A stretch of 64,000 nucleotides of DNA, from the NCBI RefSeq assembly GCF_004216955.1, contig NZ_SGXL01000001.1, positions 2,073,413 to 2,137,412 of the forward strand. Direction: 5' to 3'. Position 1 is the first letter of the stretch. Each line of letters starts with the position of its first letter. Shown here in pieces: positions 44,611 to 54,370 of the stretch. The translations under genes were made by a program, and so were the position numbers. The notes beneath the pieces were generated by a model that was given only the letters and a program-made list of their open reading frames with translations, was not told the DNA's origin and did not search any database. Origin of the DNA: Fictibacillus sp. BK138. Its GTDB lineage: Bacteria > Bacillota > Bacilli > Bacillales > Fictibacillaceae.

Positions 44611-45522
44611 TTATTCATTTCGCCCGATGATTTCAACCTCTGTTTCAATGTCAATTCCATGCTTTTCTTTAATCGTTTTTTGGATATAACGAATAAGATC
44701 CAGAACATCTTGTGCCTTAGCATCACCGGTATTTACGATGAAGTTCGCATGCATTTCAGATACCTGAGCTCCCCCGATCCTCGTACCTTTAAGACCTGAC
44801 GACTCAATCAGCTGACCAGCGTAATTAGGCAGCGGATTCCGAAAAACACTTCCGCAGCATGGAAAATTCCAAGGTTGGGTATTTCTTCTATAATCTTTGT
44901 TCTTTTTAAGTTCGGCCATAATTGTTTCCTTATCGCCTTTTTCTAACACCAAGACAGCTTCAACACAGATTCCGCCTGTTTCCTGAAGTACAGATGTACG
45001 ATATGAAAAACCCAGTTCTTCGTTTGACAGCCATTTCAGTTCACCGTCAGGAAAAAGAACAAGTGCTTTTTCAACGATTTGAGACATATCAGAACCGTGT
45101 GCTCCCGCGTTCATGAATACCGCACCGCCCACAGAGCCGGGAATTCCTGCAGCAAATTCAAGGCCAGTAAATGCTTCTCGTGACATTAAAGTTGCAAGCG
45201 GAATTAAAGAGTATCCCCCGCCAACAGTAATCTTGTTATCATCTTGTTTTAAATGGTTCAGCCCCTCCCCTACTTTGATAAGGGCGCCTTCAATACCCCC
45301 ATCTGCAACAAGGAGATTGGAACCTCTTCCGATAGCACGGATTGGAACATTTGCTTCTTTCAAGTAAACAACCGCTTGTTTAAGAGCGTCTATGTTCTTT
45401 GGTTCAAAATAAAGATCGGCTGGCCCGCCGATTTTTAATGTTGTGTGGTTCTTTAACGGTTCATTTAATAAAACAGTTCCTAAATCTTCATTTTTTAACT
45501 TATCGGCTAATTGGTTTAACAT
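44611..45522 (-). CDS. murB: UDP-N-acetylenolpyruvoylglucosamine reductase
   Basis: MurB reduces the enolpyruvyl group to make UDP-MurNAc, using NADPH and FAD. The 303-residue product has the FAD segment IRAIGRGSNLLV near residue 75, GLEFAAGIPGSVGGAVFMNA near residue 125 and the catalytic CCGSVFRNP near residue 222; it lacks the extra C-terminal fold of E. coli (type II). ATG at 45522 follows AGGGGG; an ATG eight codons upstream lacks a site. murG, normally just before, is absent. Confidence 0.96.
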   Translation of the reverse strand: MLNQLADKLKNEDLGTVLLNEPLKNHTTLKIGGPADLYFEPKNIDALKQAVVYLKEANVPIRAIGRGSNLLVADGGIEGALIKVGEGLNHLKQDDNKITVGGGYSLIPLATLMSREAFTGLEFAAGIPGSVGGAVFMNAGAHGSDMSQIVEKALVLFPDGELKWLSNEELGFSYRTSVLQETGGICVEAVLVLEKGDKETIMAELKKNKDYRRNTQPWNFPCCGSVFRNPLPNYAGQLIESSGLKGTRIGGAQVSEMHANFIVNTGDAKAQDVLDLIRYIQKTIKEKHGIDIETEVEIIGRNE

Positions 45523-45677
45523 TCTAAAACCCCCTACATTCATCACGCATAACTCTATTTATATGTTATGCACTATTCTTTTCCATGTTTAAACGATTGA
45601 TAAACATCAACAAAGTAGTATTCGAAAAAACAATTATGTTTATTGCTATGTTGTCTTAAGAAAATAAAATTGGAAGT

Positions 45678-45809
45678 AGTTGATTTCCGCTGCAGGATGC
45701 TCGCTTTCCGCGGGGCGTGCGGTGAGCCTCCTCTGCGCTTTGCGCCGTTAGGAGTCTCACCTGTCCCGCTAATCCCGCAGGAGTCTCGCACCTTCCGCTC
45801 CAACCAACT
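45678..45809 (+). repeat. GC-rich interspersed element, copy 4, before murB
   Basis: The element is 132 bp long, with AGTTGATT and AACCAACT ends and the same CTCGCTTTCCGCGGGGCG box and CTCCT/AGGAG hairpin. It lies in the 435-bp spoVE-murB gap, past the spoVE terminator, where murG is expected. The rest of the gap is AT-rich with nothing I recognise. Confidence 0.93.
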
Positions 45810-45868
45810 TATCAATGAAGCATCTCACAAAATATCCAAATACAACAATCTTTTAAAATGACACTTAG

Positions 45869-45902
45869 AAAAAGAAGATACCCTGTCATATGCGACAGGG
45901 TA
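45869..45902 (-). terminator. Intrinsic terminator after spoVE
   Basis: TACCCTGTC pairs with GACAGGGTA (45902-45879), followed by TCTTCTTTTT on the minus strand. It lies 56 bp past the spoVE stop codon. Confidence 0.75.
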
Positions 45903-45957
45903 GCCATTGAATCTTCACTATGTTTAGAATAAGAGAATTTCCTTTGAAACTCAAGTA

Positions 45958-47058
45958 TTAATACCGCGCGTAGCGGCTAATATTCAATATTACTCCGATC
46001 GAGGCAAGCATCAGTGTCAGAGAAGAACCTCCATAGCTTAAAAATGGCAGGGTAATTCCGGTTACCGGCATAAGTCCGGTCACAACTCCAATGTTGATCA
46101 TTACTTGAATAGCGACCATACCTATAATGCCGATTGCTAAGAATGATCCAAATAGGTCAGGTGCTCCAAGGGCGATCCTGATACCTCTCCATAAGAGTAA
46201 GCTGAACAGGATTAATACGAATACAGCACCGATAAATCCTAGTTCCTCTGATATAATCGCGAAAATAAAATCTGTTTGCGGCTCTGGCAGATATCCAAAC
46301 TTTTGCCGGCTCTGTCCCAGCCCTAGTCCTAACAGTCCACCTGGTCCCAAAGCGTACAGTGACTGTATGATTTGAAAACCGCTGCCTAACGGATCACTCC
46401 AGGGATCTAAAAATGAAGTTATCCGTTTAATTCGATATGGCGCGGAAATGATCAATCCCGCAAACCCGATCAATCCGATTAAGCCCATTCCAACGAAATG
46501 AGAGATTCGAGCACCAGCAACAAAAAGCATTACAATACTCGTTCCAACCATAACTGCACCTGTACCGAGATCAGGCTGAAGCATAATCATTCCGAAGGCA
46601 ACCATCACTAAAGAAAGAGTAGGAAGTAAACCTTTTTTCAGGGATGTAATCTTCTTTTGATGTTCCGATAAATATTTTGCCAAAAAGACAATCATGGCTA
46701 ACTTCATAAATTCTGAGGGCTGAATAGAAAAAGCTCCGACACCGATCCAGCTTCTAGCACCTCCGCGAACCATTCCTACACCCGGAATCAATACAGCGAT
46801 CAAAAGAAAAAAACAAATGATAAGAAGAATTTTTGACCAAACTCTCCAAGTCATATAGTTGATATTCATAATAAAGAACATCGCTGCAATTCCTACTCCA
46901 GCAAATAACATTTGCCGTTTCACAAAAAAGAATGAATCATCCATCTTATACTGTCCCAAGTCTGCGCTAGCGCTATAGACCATTATGATTCCTACGGATA
47001 ACAGCATAAGTGTAACAACAATCATGATCATATCAGGGGTTGATCTCGTTGCAGGCAA
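45958..47058 (-). CDS. spoVE: Stage V sporulation protein E (SEDS-family, FtsW/RodA-like)
   Basis: SpoVE is the SEDS peptidoglycan polymerase that works with SpoVD in spore cortex synthesis. The 366-residue product has about ten membrane segments and matches B. subtilis SpoVE in length and order, with SWIGVGAFSIQPSEFMKLA near residue 115 and the C-terminal GITLPFLSYGGSSL motif. The start is TTG at 47058, after GAGGTG; a frame-opening TTG 11 codons upstream has no usable site. SpoVE is preferred over FtsW on position and similarity. Confidence 0.93.
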   Translation of the reverse strand: MPATRSTPDMIMIVVTLMLLSVGIIMVYSASADLGQYKMDDSFFFVKRQMLFAGVGIAAMFFIMNINYMTWRVWSKILLIICFFLLIAVLIPGVGMVRGGARSWIGVGAFSIQPSEFMKLAMIVFLAKYLSEHQKKITSLKKGLLPTLSLVMVAFGMIMLQPDLGTGAVMVGTSIVMLFVAGARISHFVGMGLIGLIGFAGLIISAPYRIKRITSFLDPWSDPLGSGFQIIQSLYALGPGGLLGLGLGQSRQKFGYLPEPQTDFIFAIISEELGFIGAVFVLILFSLLLWRGIRIALGAPDLFGSFLAIGIIGMVAIQVMINIGVVTGLMPVTGITLPFLSYGGSSLTLMLASIGVILNISRYARY

Positions 47059-47094
47059 AGGGAAACACCTCAACTCTTGTTTTTTGTACAAACC

Positions 47095-48447
47095 TTATTT
47101 AAGTTTATGCACGGAGTTGATAAACATGTCCCCTCTTTGTTCAAAAGTCTTATATTGGTCCCAGCTTGCACAAGCAGGTGAAAGCAATATTACGTCACCA
47201 TCTTTTGAATGGCTGTATGCCACGGGAACAGCTTCTTCCACATTATCAGCACGTTTTATCGTTTCTATTCCTGCTTGTCTTCCAGCGTCAGCCATTTTTT
47301 CTGCTGTCTGACCAAATGTCACAAGTACTTTTACATGTTTTAATGATGGAATAAGGTCATCAAATGAATTTCCTCTGTCCAGCCCTCCAGCCAGGAGTAT
47401 TACATCCTTTTCAAATGCTGAAAGGGCAGCTTTTGTAGCTAATATATTCGTAGCTTTAGAATCATTATAAAAACGTCTTCCTTCAACCTCGCCCACATAT
47501 TGAAGGCGGTGAGTCACTCCAGCAAATGTCGTTAACACCTTGCCTATTTGTTCTGTTGATGCACCTGCAAGTATTGACGCTGCAACTGCCGCCATAATAT
47601 TTGACAAGTTATGTTCACCAGGAAGTACGATGTCTTTTAGCTCAATGATCTTCCTTTTCTGGAAATACAGAGCGCCTTCTTGAATATATGCTCCTTCTTT
47701 AAACTGCTTTTTAACAGAGAACGGGATATGCTTTGCGTTTGAATTCTTCATAAGATCTGATACGTGTTCGTCATCTGCATTATAGATAACAAAATCGTTC
47801 TCATCTTGGTTCTCAGTAATCTTCGCTTTTGCTTTACCGTATTCATCCAAAGACCCATGATAGTCCAAATGCGCTTCAAATAAGTTTAAAAAGACAGAGA
47901 TTCGTGGTTTGAATTTTTCTGTACCCATCAACTGAAAGCTGGATAGTTCAGCTACAAGGATTTCTTGTGAAGTTGATTTTGCAGCAACTTCTGAGAATAC
48001 TGTCCCGATATTGCCCGCGACTACTGGAATCTTACCGCTGTTCTGCAGCATCTCTCCAATGAGTGTCGTAGTAGTTGTTTTCCCATTAGAGCCTGTAATG
48101 GCAATGATAGACGCTTCAGCAACTAGACCTGCGACCTCTACCTCTGTATACACAGGTATATTGCGTTTTACAGCTTCAGCAATTAAAGGGTTTTCGTAAG
48201 GAATACCAGGATTCTTTACTAAAAAATCAATTTCACCATCAAGAAGGCTTAATGGATGTCCGCCGCATTCTACAGAAATTCCGATCTGTTCAAGCATTTC
48301 AGCTTCCGCATTTCCTTCTCTGGGCTGTTTGTCGTTTACTGCAACATTTGCTCCAAAAGAATGAAGCAGTTTTGCTGCAGCAAAACCGCTTTTGGCCAAT
48401 CCAACGATTAATATGTTTTTACCTTTGAAAAACTCATTTTTCTTCAT
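47095..48447 (-). CDS. murD: UDP-N-acetylmuramoyl-L-alanine--D-glutamate ligase
   Basis: MurD adds D-Glu to UDP-MurNAc-L-Ala. The 450-residue product has an N-terminal nucleotide-sugar domain (ILIVGLAKSGFAAAKLL), the ATP P-loop [14 protein letters not shown] near residue 115 and the C-terminal domain with RLQYVGEVEGRRFYNDSKATN near residue 310. Its start codon is directly adjacent to the mraY stop codon. Confidence 0.97.
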   Translation of the reverse strand: MKKNEFFKGKNILIVGLAKSGFAAAKLLHSFGANVAVNDKQPREGNAEAEMLEQIGISVECGGHPLSLLDGEIDFLVKNPGIPYENPLIAEAVKRNIPVYTEVEVAGLVAEASIIAITGSNGKTTTTTLIGEMLQNSGKIPVVAGNIGTVFSEVAAKSTSQEILVAELSSFQLMGTEKFKPRISVFLNLFEAHLDYHGSLDEYGKAKAKITENQDENDFVIYNADDEHVSDLMKNSNAKHIPFSVKKQFKEGAYIQEGALYFQKRKIIELKDIVLPGEHNLSNIMAAVAASILAGASTEQIGKVLTTFAGVTHRLQYVGEVEGRRFYNDSKATNILATKAALSAFEKDVILLAGGLDRGNSFDDLIPSLKHVKVLVTFGQTAEKMADAGRQAGIETIKRADNVEEAVPVAYSHSKDGDVILLSPACASWDQYKTFEQRGDMFINSVHKLK

Positions 48448-49422
48448 TTAAACCCACACCTCTAAATAAATTCCTAAAGCAGCAAAAACAAGTCCTACAA
48501 GCCAGAAAGTTACAACGATGCGCCATTCACTCCAACCGGATAGTTCATAATGATGGTGAAGCGGGCTCATTTTAAAGACTCGTCTTCCTGTTAGCTTAAA
48601 AGAAGTGACTTGAATCATTACGGAAAGCGTTTCAATGACAAAAACTCCACCAATGATCACAAGCAAAATTTCCATCTTGGTTAAAATTGCGACAGCGCTT
48701 ATAGCACCACCTAGTGCAAGTGAGCCTGTGTCACCCATAAACACTTTTGCAGGATGCGCATTAAACACCAGGAATCCTAAAACCGCACCAACAACTGCTA
48801 CACAGAAGATTGCAGCTTCAAATTGAAGCATCGTTGAAGCTAATACTGCAAATGCTCCGAATGCGATAGCAGCTGTTCCAGCAAGAAGACCATCAAGACC
48901 GTCTGTAAGATTTACTGCATTTGAAGCACCGATCAGCATAAATAATACAAAGATTGGATAAAACCATCCAAGGTCGAACGAAATATCTGTGCCTGGTATT
49001 TCAACTTTCGTAGAAAAATCAATTAATTTTAATCCTAAATAGAAGAGAGCTGCAATCATCAGCTGTCCGATAAGCTTCTGTTTGGAAGTCAATCCCAGAT
49101 TTCTTTTCTTTACAACTTTAATAAAATCATCTAAAAATCCTATGAGTGCATAGCCAAATGTAACAAGCAAAAGAAGATGGGTTTCAGTGGTAATCGTGAA
49201 AAACTTTGCAGTCATCGCATATGTAGCAACGATAAGAGCAAATACGATAACAATTCCACCCATTGTTGGTGTTCCTTGTTTCTTCTGATGAGATTTGGGT
49301 CCTTCATCGCGAATGCTCTGTCCGAATTTCAGCCTTCTTAAAAAAGGAATAAAAAAAGGTGAACTTAATACTGCTATTAAGAAAGATGCAACTAATGTAA
49401 AAAGTAAGACTTGCTCAATCAT
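48448..49422 (-). CDS. mraY: Phospho-N-acetylmuramoyl-pentapeptide transferase
   Basis: MraY transfers phospho-MurNAc-pentapeptide to undecaprenyl phosphate, making lipid I at the membrane. The 324-residue product has about ten membrane segments and the catalytic motifs [14 protein letters not shown] near residue 95, NLTDGLDGL near residue 172, [10 protein letters not shown] near residue 231 and the HHHYE loop near residue 290. It overlaps murF by 4 bp. Confidence 0.97.
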   Translation of the reverse strand: MIEQVLLFTLVASFLIAVLSSPFFIPFLRRLKFGQSIRDEGPKSHQKKQGTPTMGGIVIVFALIVATYAMTAKFFTITTETHLLLLVTFGYALIGFLDDFIKVVKKRNLGLTSKQKLIGQLMIAALFYLGLKLIDFSTKVEIPGTDISFDLGWFYPIFVLFMLIGASNAVNLTDGLDGLLAGTAAIAFGAFAVLASTMLQFEAAIFCVAVVGAVLGFLVFNAHPAKVFMGDTGSLALGGAISAVAILTKMEILLVIIGGVFVIETLSVMIQVTSFKLTGRRVFKMSPLHHHYELSGWSEWRIVVTFWLVGLVFAALGIYLEVWV

Positions 49423-50801
49423 TTTTTCGACTCCTGTTCTTCCTCTATAAATGTAGAGATTAGGTTTTCTAAAACCATCCCTCTTGATGCTTTAAAAAGA
49501 ATAGCAGTGTCTTTCGATAAGAGCTTTTCAATCGGTTCCTGCGCTTCTTCTTTTGTCAGACATTGAATAACTTCAAGGTCTTCCCGGTTTTGTTTCTTTA
49601 ACTCGTCTGCAATCCATGCTCCTTTTTCTCCAACTGTAATCACATGGTTAATTGAAGGGGCAACATGACCGGCTACTTTTCTGTGCATTTCCTCTTCAGC
49701 AGAGCCAAGCTCATACATATCTCCAAGTACAGCAACCTTGTTAGGGATATCATGTAGCTCTGCTAGTGTTGAAAGTGCAGCTATCATACTAGTAGGACTC
49801 GCATTATACGCATCGTTGATCAGAAGTGTATTATTTCTGCCCTTTTTCATCTCTAGCCTCATTGCAGTTACTTTCAGGTTTTCTAGACCTTCTTGGATTT
49901 TATTTTCTTCTATATTTAAGTAATGCCCAATTGCAATGGCATATGCTGCATTTTTAATATTATGCCGCCCAAGCATTGGGATTCGATACACGGATGTCCC
50001 CTCTTCCAAAGTAAAAGAAACACCTTGTGCGTCAGTATGCAAGTTGGATAATTTAAGCGTACAAGAATCTCCAAAACCGACTTTAAGCACATTTTCACCC
50101 TTTACATGTGAAAGAAGCGGTTCATCGCCATCAATGATGAGCAGACCGCCTTGCTTTAACCCATCAGCAATTTCAAGTTTTGCTTTTGCAATACCTTCAC
50201 GACTGCCAAGCTGTTCCATATGGCTCTCACCGATATTTGTAATAACGGCAGCATCTGGTTCAGCAATTTTGCTTAACAGGGAAATCTCATTAAAGTTGCT
50301 CATTCCCATTTCAAGAATTAAAACCTCCGTAGTTTCCTCCATAGCGAGGATGGTTAAAGGAAGGCCGATATGATTGTTATAGTTTCCTTGTGTCTTAAAT
50401 GTATTAAAATTCGTTGAAGACACACTTTCTATCATGTCCTTTGTAGTAGTTTTCCCATTGCTGCCCGTTACTGCCACTACAACAGGATTAACTTTCTTAA
50501 GGAAATGCTTAGATATTTTTTGCAAATACTCTACTGTATCTTTGGTATAAAGTACAGGGAACTCCTCTGGAAGACCCGCAGGCAGTTCTTTGCCTTCTTC
50601 CCAGACTGTAGCGATGCACCCTTGTTTAATTGCATCCAATAAAAAGTCGTGTCCATCAAATCGTTCCCCTGCTATTGGCAGGTAAAGAGCGTTCTCCGTT
50701 TTTTGTCTCGTATCTTTTGAAACACATTCTAGTACAATATTTTCTTTTTTACCGGATGAGCGGTCTGCTAATGAGACCAGTTCCTTTATATCCAGTTTCA
50801 T
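49419..50801 (-). CDS. murF: UDP-N-acetylmuramoyl-tripeptide--D-alanyl-D-alanine ligase
   Basis: MurF adds D-Ala-D-Ala to complete the pentapeptide. The 460-residue product has the P-loop [13 protein letters not shown] near residue 113 and the C-terminal ligase domain with [14 protein letters not shown] near residue 325. It overlaps both murE and mraY by 4 bp, so it is part of the core cluster; in B. subtilis murF lies elsewhere beside ddl. Confidence 0.97.
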   Translation of the reverse strand: MKLDIKELVSLADRSSGKKENIVLECVSKDTRQKTENALYLPIAGERFDGHDFLLDAIKQGCIATVWEEGKELPAGLPEEFPVLYTKDTVEYLQKISKHFLKKVNPVVVAVTGSNGKTTTKDMIESVSSTNFNTFKTQGNYNNHIGLPLTILAMEETTEVLILEMGMSNFNEISLLSKIAEPDAAVITNIGESHMEQLGSREGIAKAKLEIADGLKQGGLLIIDGDEPLLSHVKGENVLKVGFGDSCTLKLSNLHTDAQGVSFTLEEGTSVYRIPMLGRHNIKNAAYAIAIGHYLNIEENKIQEGLENLKVTAMRLEMKKGRNNTLLINDAYNASPTSMIAALSTLAELHDIPNKVAVLGDMYELGSAEEEMHRKVAGHVAPSINHVITVGEKGAWIADELKKQNREDLEVIQCLTKEEAQEPIEKLLSKDTAILFKASRGMVLENLISTFIEEEQESKK

Positions 50802-52264
50802 TTTTTCACCGCCTTAATCGCTTCACGTGCAACGATTCTATCATCGAAATCAAACACGTCTTTTCCAATTATTTGATAAGTCTCGTGGCCTTTGCCGGCA
50901 ATAAGTATAACATCATTTGTTTTTGCACGCTCAACTGCATATTCGATTGCTTTTTTTCGGTCAGGAATCGTCACATAGCTTCCTTCATCTGCTCCCTCTT
51001 CCATATCTTTTAGAATCTGAAGCGGATCCTCCGTGCGAGGGTTATCACTTGTGAAGATAGCCAAATCAGCTAAGTCTGCTGCAATACCTGCCATTAATGG
51101 ACGCTTTGTTTTATCCCGGTCGCCTCCGCAGCCCACAATTGCGGTAATACTTCCTTTAGCAAATTCTTTGATCGTTCTTAGAACATTCTCTAAACTGTCA
51201 GGTGTATGTGCATAGTCAACAATCACCGTAAAATCCTGCCCTGCTATCACTGGTTCGAACCTGCCTGAAACACCGGTTACTTCTTCAAGAGATGAAATAA
51301 TTTGATCAAGTTCCAAGCCAGATAACAAACAAGCTGTAATAGCTGCAAGTACATTATAAACGGAAAACTTTCCGATAAGCTTAAGTGTAACTTCCTTAGT
51401 ACCCCTTGGAGTAGATAACGTAAACGAAGTGCCATGTGAACCGATTGTTATGTTCGATGCACGAACATCACTATCATTGTCGATCCCGTAAGAAATTACT
51501 TGGGCAGATGTAACTCTCTCAAATATTTTAGAAGCTGGATCATCATTGTTGAGAACAGCTACCTTTCGATCTGCTTTATGATAAGTATTTCCCATTTGAG
51601 AGAACAAAAGACTTTTAGCAAACTGATATTCTTCCATATTCTTATGGTAGTCCAGGTGATCTTGTGTAAGATTCGTAAAGACCGCAATATCAAAGTCGCA
51701 GCCCCAGACACGTCCCTGATCAAGAGCATGTGAAGATACTTCCATTACTGCTGCATCAACTTTTTCCTGAGTCATTCTATAGAAAGCATTTTGAAGAAAT
51801 AATGAATCAGGTGTAGTATTTGCCACTTTAAAACTTTGATCTTTAATTTTCATCTCGATCGTACCGATCATTCCGGTACTTCTGCCTGCATCACGAAAAA
51901 CTTTTTCAATGAGATGAGATGTAGTTGTCTTGCCGTTTGTTCCCGTGATCCCGATCAAGTGCAATTTTTGAGAAGGATGCCCATAAAAGGCATCTGCCAA
52001 AACAGCCAGTGCCTTTTTAGAATTCTTAACTTTAATTACAGGAATGTTAACATCTATATCTTTCTCAGCTAATATAGCTGCTGCACCATTTCTTGCAGCA
52101 GTCTCAGCAAAATCATGGCCGTCAAATATTACTCCTTCAATACAAACAAACAGACAGCCCTTTCCCGCTTTCCTCGAGTCCATTTCAACAGAGGTAATTT
52201 CAGGATTGGCTTCAATATCCATTTCATAGTTCACTAAATATGTAAGCAATTCTCTTAATTCCAT
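50798..52264 (-). CDS. murE: UDP-MurNAc-L-Ala-D-Glu--2,6-diaminopimelate ligase
   Basis: MurE adds the third amino acid of the stem peptide. The 488-residue product has the P-loop [14 protein letters not shown] near residue 108. The substrate motif reads SDNPRTEDP near residue 408; DNPR is the form found in enzymes using meso-diaminopimelate, so the organism most likely has DAP-type peptidoglycan. Confidence 0.97.
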   Translation of the reverse strand: MELRELLTYLVNYEMDIEANPEITSVEMDSRKAGKGCLFVCIEGVIFDGHDFAETAARNGAAAILAEKDIDVNIPVIKVKNSKKALAVLADAFYGHPSQKLHLIGITGTNGKTTTSHLIEKVFRDAGRSTGMIGTIEMKIKDQSFKVANTTPDSLFLQNAFYRMTQEKVDAAVMEVSSHALDQGRVWGCDFDIAVFTNLTQDHLDYHKNMEEYQFAKSLLFSQMGNTYHKADRKVAVLNNDDPASKIFERVTSAQVISYGIDNDSDVRASNITIGSHGTSFTLSTPRGTKEVTLKLIGKFSVYNVLAAITACLLSGLELDQIISSLEEVTGVSGRFEPVIAGQDFTVIVDYAHTPDSLENVLRTIKEFAKGSITAIVGCGGDRDKTKRPLMAGIAADLADLAIFTSDNPRTEDPLQILKDMEEGADEGSYVTIPDRKKAIEYAVERAKTNDVILIAGKGHETYQIIGKDVFDFDDRIVAREAIKAVKK

Positions 52265-52306
52265 TAATCCTGACCTCTCCTCTAATCATCCTTAGAAATT
52301 CAACAT

Positions 52307-52346
52307 ATTAAGAAAAATAAGCCAAGGCAAGATTACGCGCTTGGCT
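52307..52346 (-). terminator. Terminator-like hairpin between spoVD and murE
   Basis: AGCCAAG pairs with CTTGGCT (52346-52320) around a 13-nt loop, followed by TATTTTTCTTA. The stem is short, so termination after spoVD may be partial and murE-spoVE could be read through. Confidence 0.65.
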
Positions 52347-52364
52347 ATGTGTACATCTTCCATT

Positions 52365-54299
52365 TTAATCTTCTACATCTTTTTTGTCACCCAAAAATAA
52401 ACGGATCGTTTTTCCTGCTTGAAGCTTCACTCCTGCTTGCGGAGCTTGCTGAACGATATAATTCCCTTTGCCGGATGTTTCAATTTTTAAATTGTATAAT
52501 AGATTTGTCAGCTCTTTTGTTTTCTTTCCTACTAGATTTGGCACGACCACTTCAGGAGCATCCAGCCATGTCTTTTCTTTCTCGATCTGACCTTTTTGTT
52601 TAGCCACGCCCATGGCAGAAAGACTGTCTTCAATTATGTTTCCAACGATTGGAGCTGCTACAATCCCCCCGAACTGCAGGGTTTCTTTCGGGTTATCGAT
52701 CGCAACGTATACGACGATTTCAGGTTTGTTCGCCGGTGCCATTCCAATAAATGAAACGATATGATTATTTTTTAAATAGACGCCGCCTTCCGCTTTTTGT
52801 GCAGTACCTGTTTTACCGCCAACACGATAACCATCTACAAATGCATTTTTCCCTGTTCCTTGGGCAACTACACTTTCTAAAGCGTGTCTGACTTCTTTGG
52901 ACGTTTCTTCTGAAATGACTTTTCTTTTAAGTTTTGGTGTTTGCTTACTGACTACTTTACCCGTTACAGGGTCTACTAATTCTTTAGCTATATATGGTTC
53001 GTACAAGTATCCCCCATTTACGGCCGCAGAAACAGCTGCAACTTGCTGGATCGGGGTTACGGAAACCCCCTGGCCGAAAGCAGTTGTTGCTAGTTCTAAC
53101 GGACCTACCCTATCAAGAGAAAATAGGATTCCTTTCCCTTCACCTGCAAGGTCAACCCCTGTTTTTTCACCAAACCCAAAGTCTTTTATATACGAGAACA
53201 GTTTATCTTTTCCTAATCGCTGACCTAAAATAACAAAACCAGGGTTACAAGAGTTTTGTACACCTTCTAAAAAGCTCTGGCTGCCATGACCTCCTGCCTT
53301 CCAGCATTTTAACTTTCGCCCTGCAACTTCAATGGATCCAGGATCATGAAAGTGGTCATTCTCAAGGTCCACTTTGCCTTCTTCTAATGCAGCGGCCAAT
53401 GTAATAATCTTAAAAGTGGAACCAGGTTCATACTGAGCCCAAACAGGCAAGTTACGGTTATAAACTTCAGGGGCTACACGTTTGTATTCTTCCGGGTCAA
53501 AATCCGGTCTTGAACTCATGCCTAAGATCTCACCCGTGTTAGGATTCATAGCGATTGCAATCGCTCCATCTGCATTGTATGTGGCTTGTGCAATATCCAA
53601 TTCCCGCTCTATGATCGTCTGAACTCTTGAATCAGTAGTGAGACGAAGATCGTATCCGTCTTTAGGCTTTTCATATTTATCGGATAAAGAAGGCATTCTT
53701 CTGCCGCGAGCATCAGAGAAAAACGAAACATGTCCTTTTTTACCGTTTAATTGATCGTCATAATATAATTCCAGGCCTGTTAAGCCCTGACTGTCAATAC
53801 CTGCAAAACCTAGTACATGAGAAAGATACGCACCATAAGGATAATGACGCTTACTGTCTTCTGCCACGAACACGCCTGAAAGATTTAATGCTTCTACTTC
53901 TTTGGCTTTGTTGTTGCTGATCTTTCTTCCACCATTATCAATTCTTACAATCGATTCTTTCTTAGTAATTCTCTTAAAAACTTCTGTTTTTGATATATTC
54001 AGGACCGCTGCTAGCTTTTCTGCTGTTTCTTCCGGTTCCTTTACCTGTCTCGGGACAACAAAAACTGTGGGTGCACTGATATTTGTAGCGAGTACTACAT
54101 CATTTCTATCAAGAATCTTACCTCTCTTAGGTTCAAAAGGAATATTCCGGCTCCAAGAATCCAGCGCTTGATCTGTCAGCATATTCCCTAGAACGAACTG
54201 GACATATCCAAGACGGACTGATATTACAAAAAAGAATGCTAGTCCAAATACAAGAACAAAAATTAAGCGCCTGCGTACCGTTACATTTGAAACTCGCAC
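52365..54299 (-). CDS. spoVD: Stage V sporulation protein D (class B penicillin-binding protein)
   Basis: SpoVD is the mother-cell transpeptidase for spore cortex, partner of SpoVE. The 644-residue product has one N-terminal membrane segment, a PBP dimerisation domain, a transpeptidase domain with SXXK in EPGSTFKIITL near residue 295, SCN near residue 350 and KTGTAQ near residue 500, and one C-terminal PASTA domain. The start is GTG at 54299, 8 nt after GAGGAGG. A CATACAGA just before that site resembles a sigma-E -10, but I could not place a -35 at the right spacing. Confidence 0.94.
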   Translation of the reverse strand: MRVSNVTVRRRLIFVLVFGLAFFFVISVRLGYVQFVLGNMLTDQALDSWSRNIPFEPKRGKILDRNDVVLATNISAPTVFVVPRQVKEPEETAEKLAAVLNISKTEVFKRITKKESIVRIDNGGRKISNNKAKEVEALNLSGVFVAEDSKRHYPYGAYLSHVLGFAGIDSQGLTGLELYYDDQLNGKKGHVSFFSDARGRRMPSLSDKYEKPKDGYDLRLTTDSRVQTIIERELDIAQATYNADGAIAIAMNPNTGEILGMSSRPDFDPEEYKRVAPEVYNRNLPVWAQYEPGSTFKIITLAAALEEGKVDLENDHFHDPGSIEVAGRKLKCWKAGGHGSQSFLEGVQNSCNPGFVILGQRLGKDKLFSYIKDFGFGEKTGVDLAGEGKGILFSLDRVGPLELATTAFGQGVSVTPIQQVAAVSAAVNGGYLYEPYIAKELVDPVTGKVVSKQTPKLKRKVISEETSKEVRHALESVVAQGTGKNAFVDGYRVGGKTGTAQKAEGGVYLKNNHIVSFIGMAPANKPEIVVYVAIDNPKETLQFGGIVAAPIVGNIIEDSLSAMGVAKQKGQIEKEKTWLDAPEVVVPNLVGKKTKELTNLLYNLKIETSGKGNYIVQQAPQAGVKLQAGKTIRLFLGDKKDVED

Positions 54300-54370
54300 A
54301 TACAATACCTCCTCTGTATGGTTCGTTTCAAATATATGCTTGTACACAAGCGCATAGAACATATTGTCAC

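Noticed and set aside
54300-54370. Sigma-E promoter for spoVD
   Set aside because: CATACAGA resembles a sigma-E -10, but the best -35 match is only 12 bp away instead of 14-15. It remains possible from knowledge of B. subtilis, not from this sequence.
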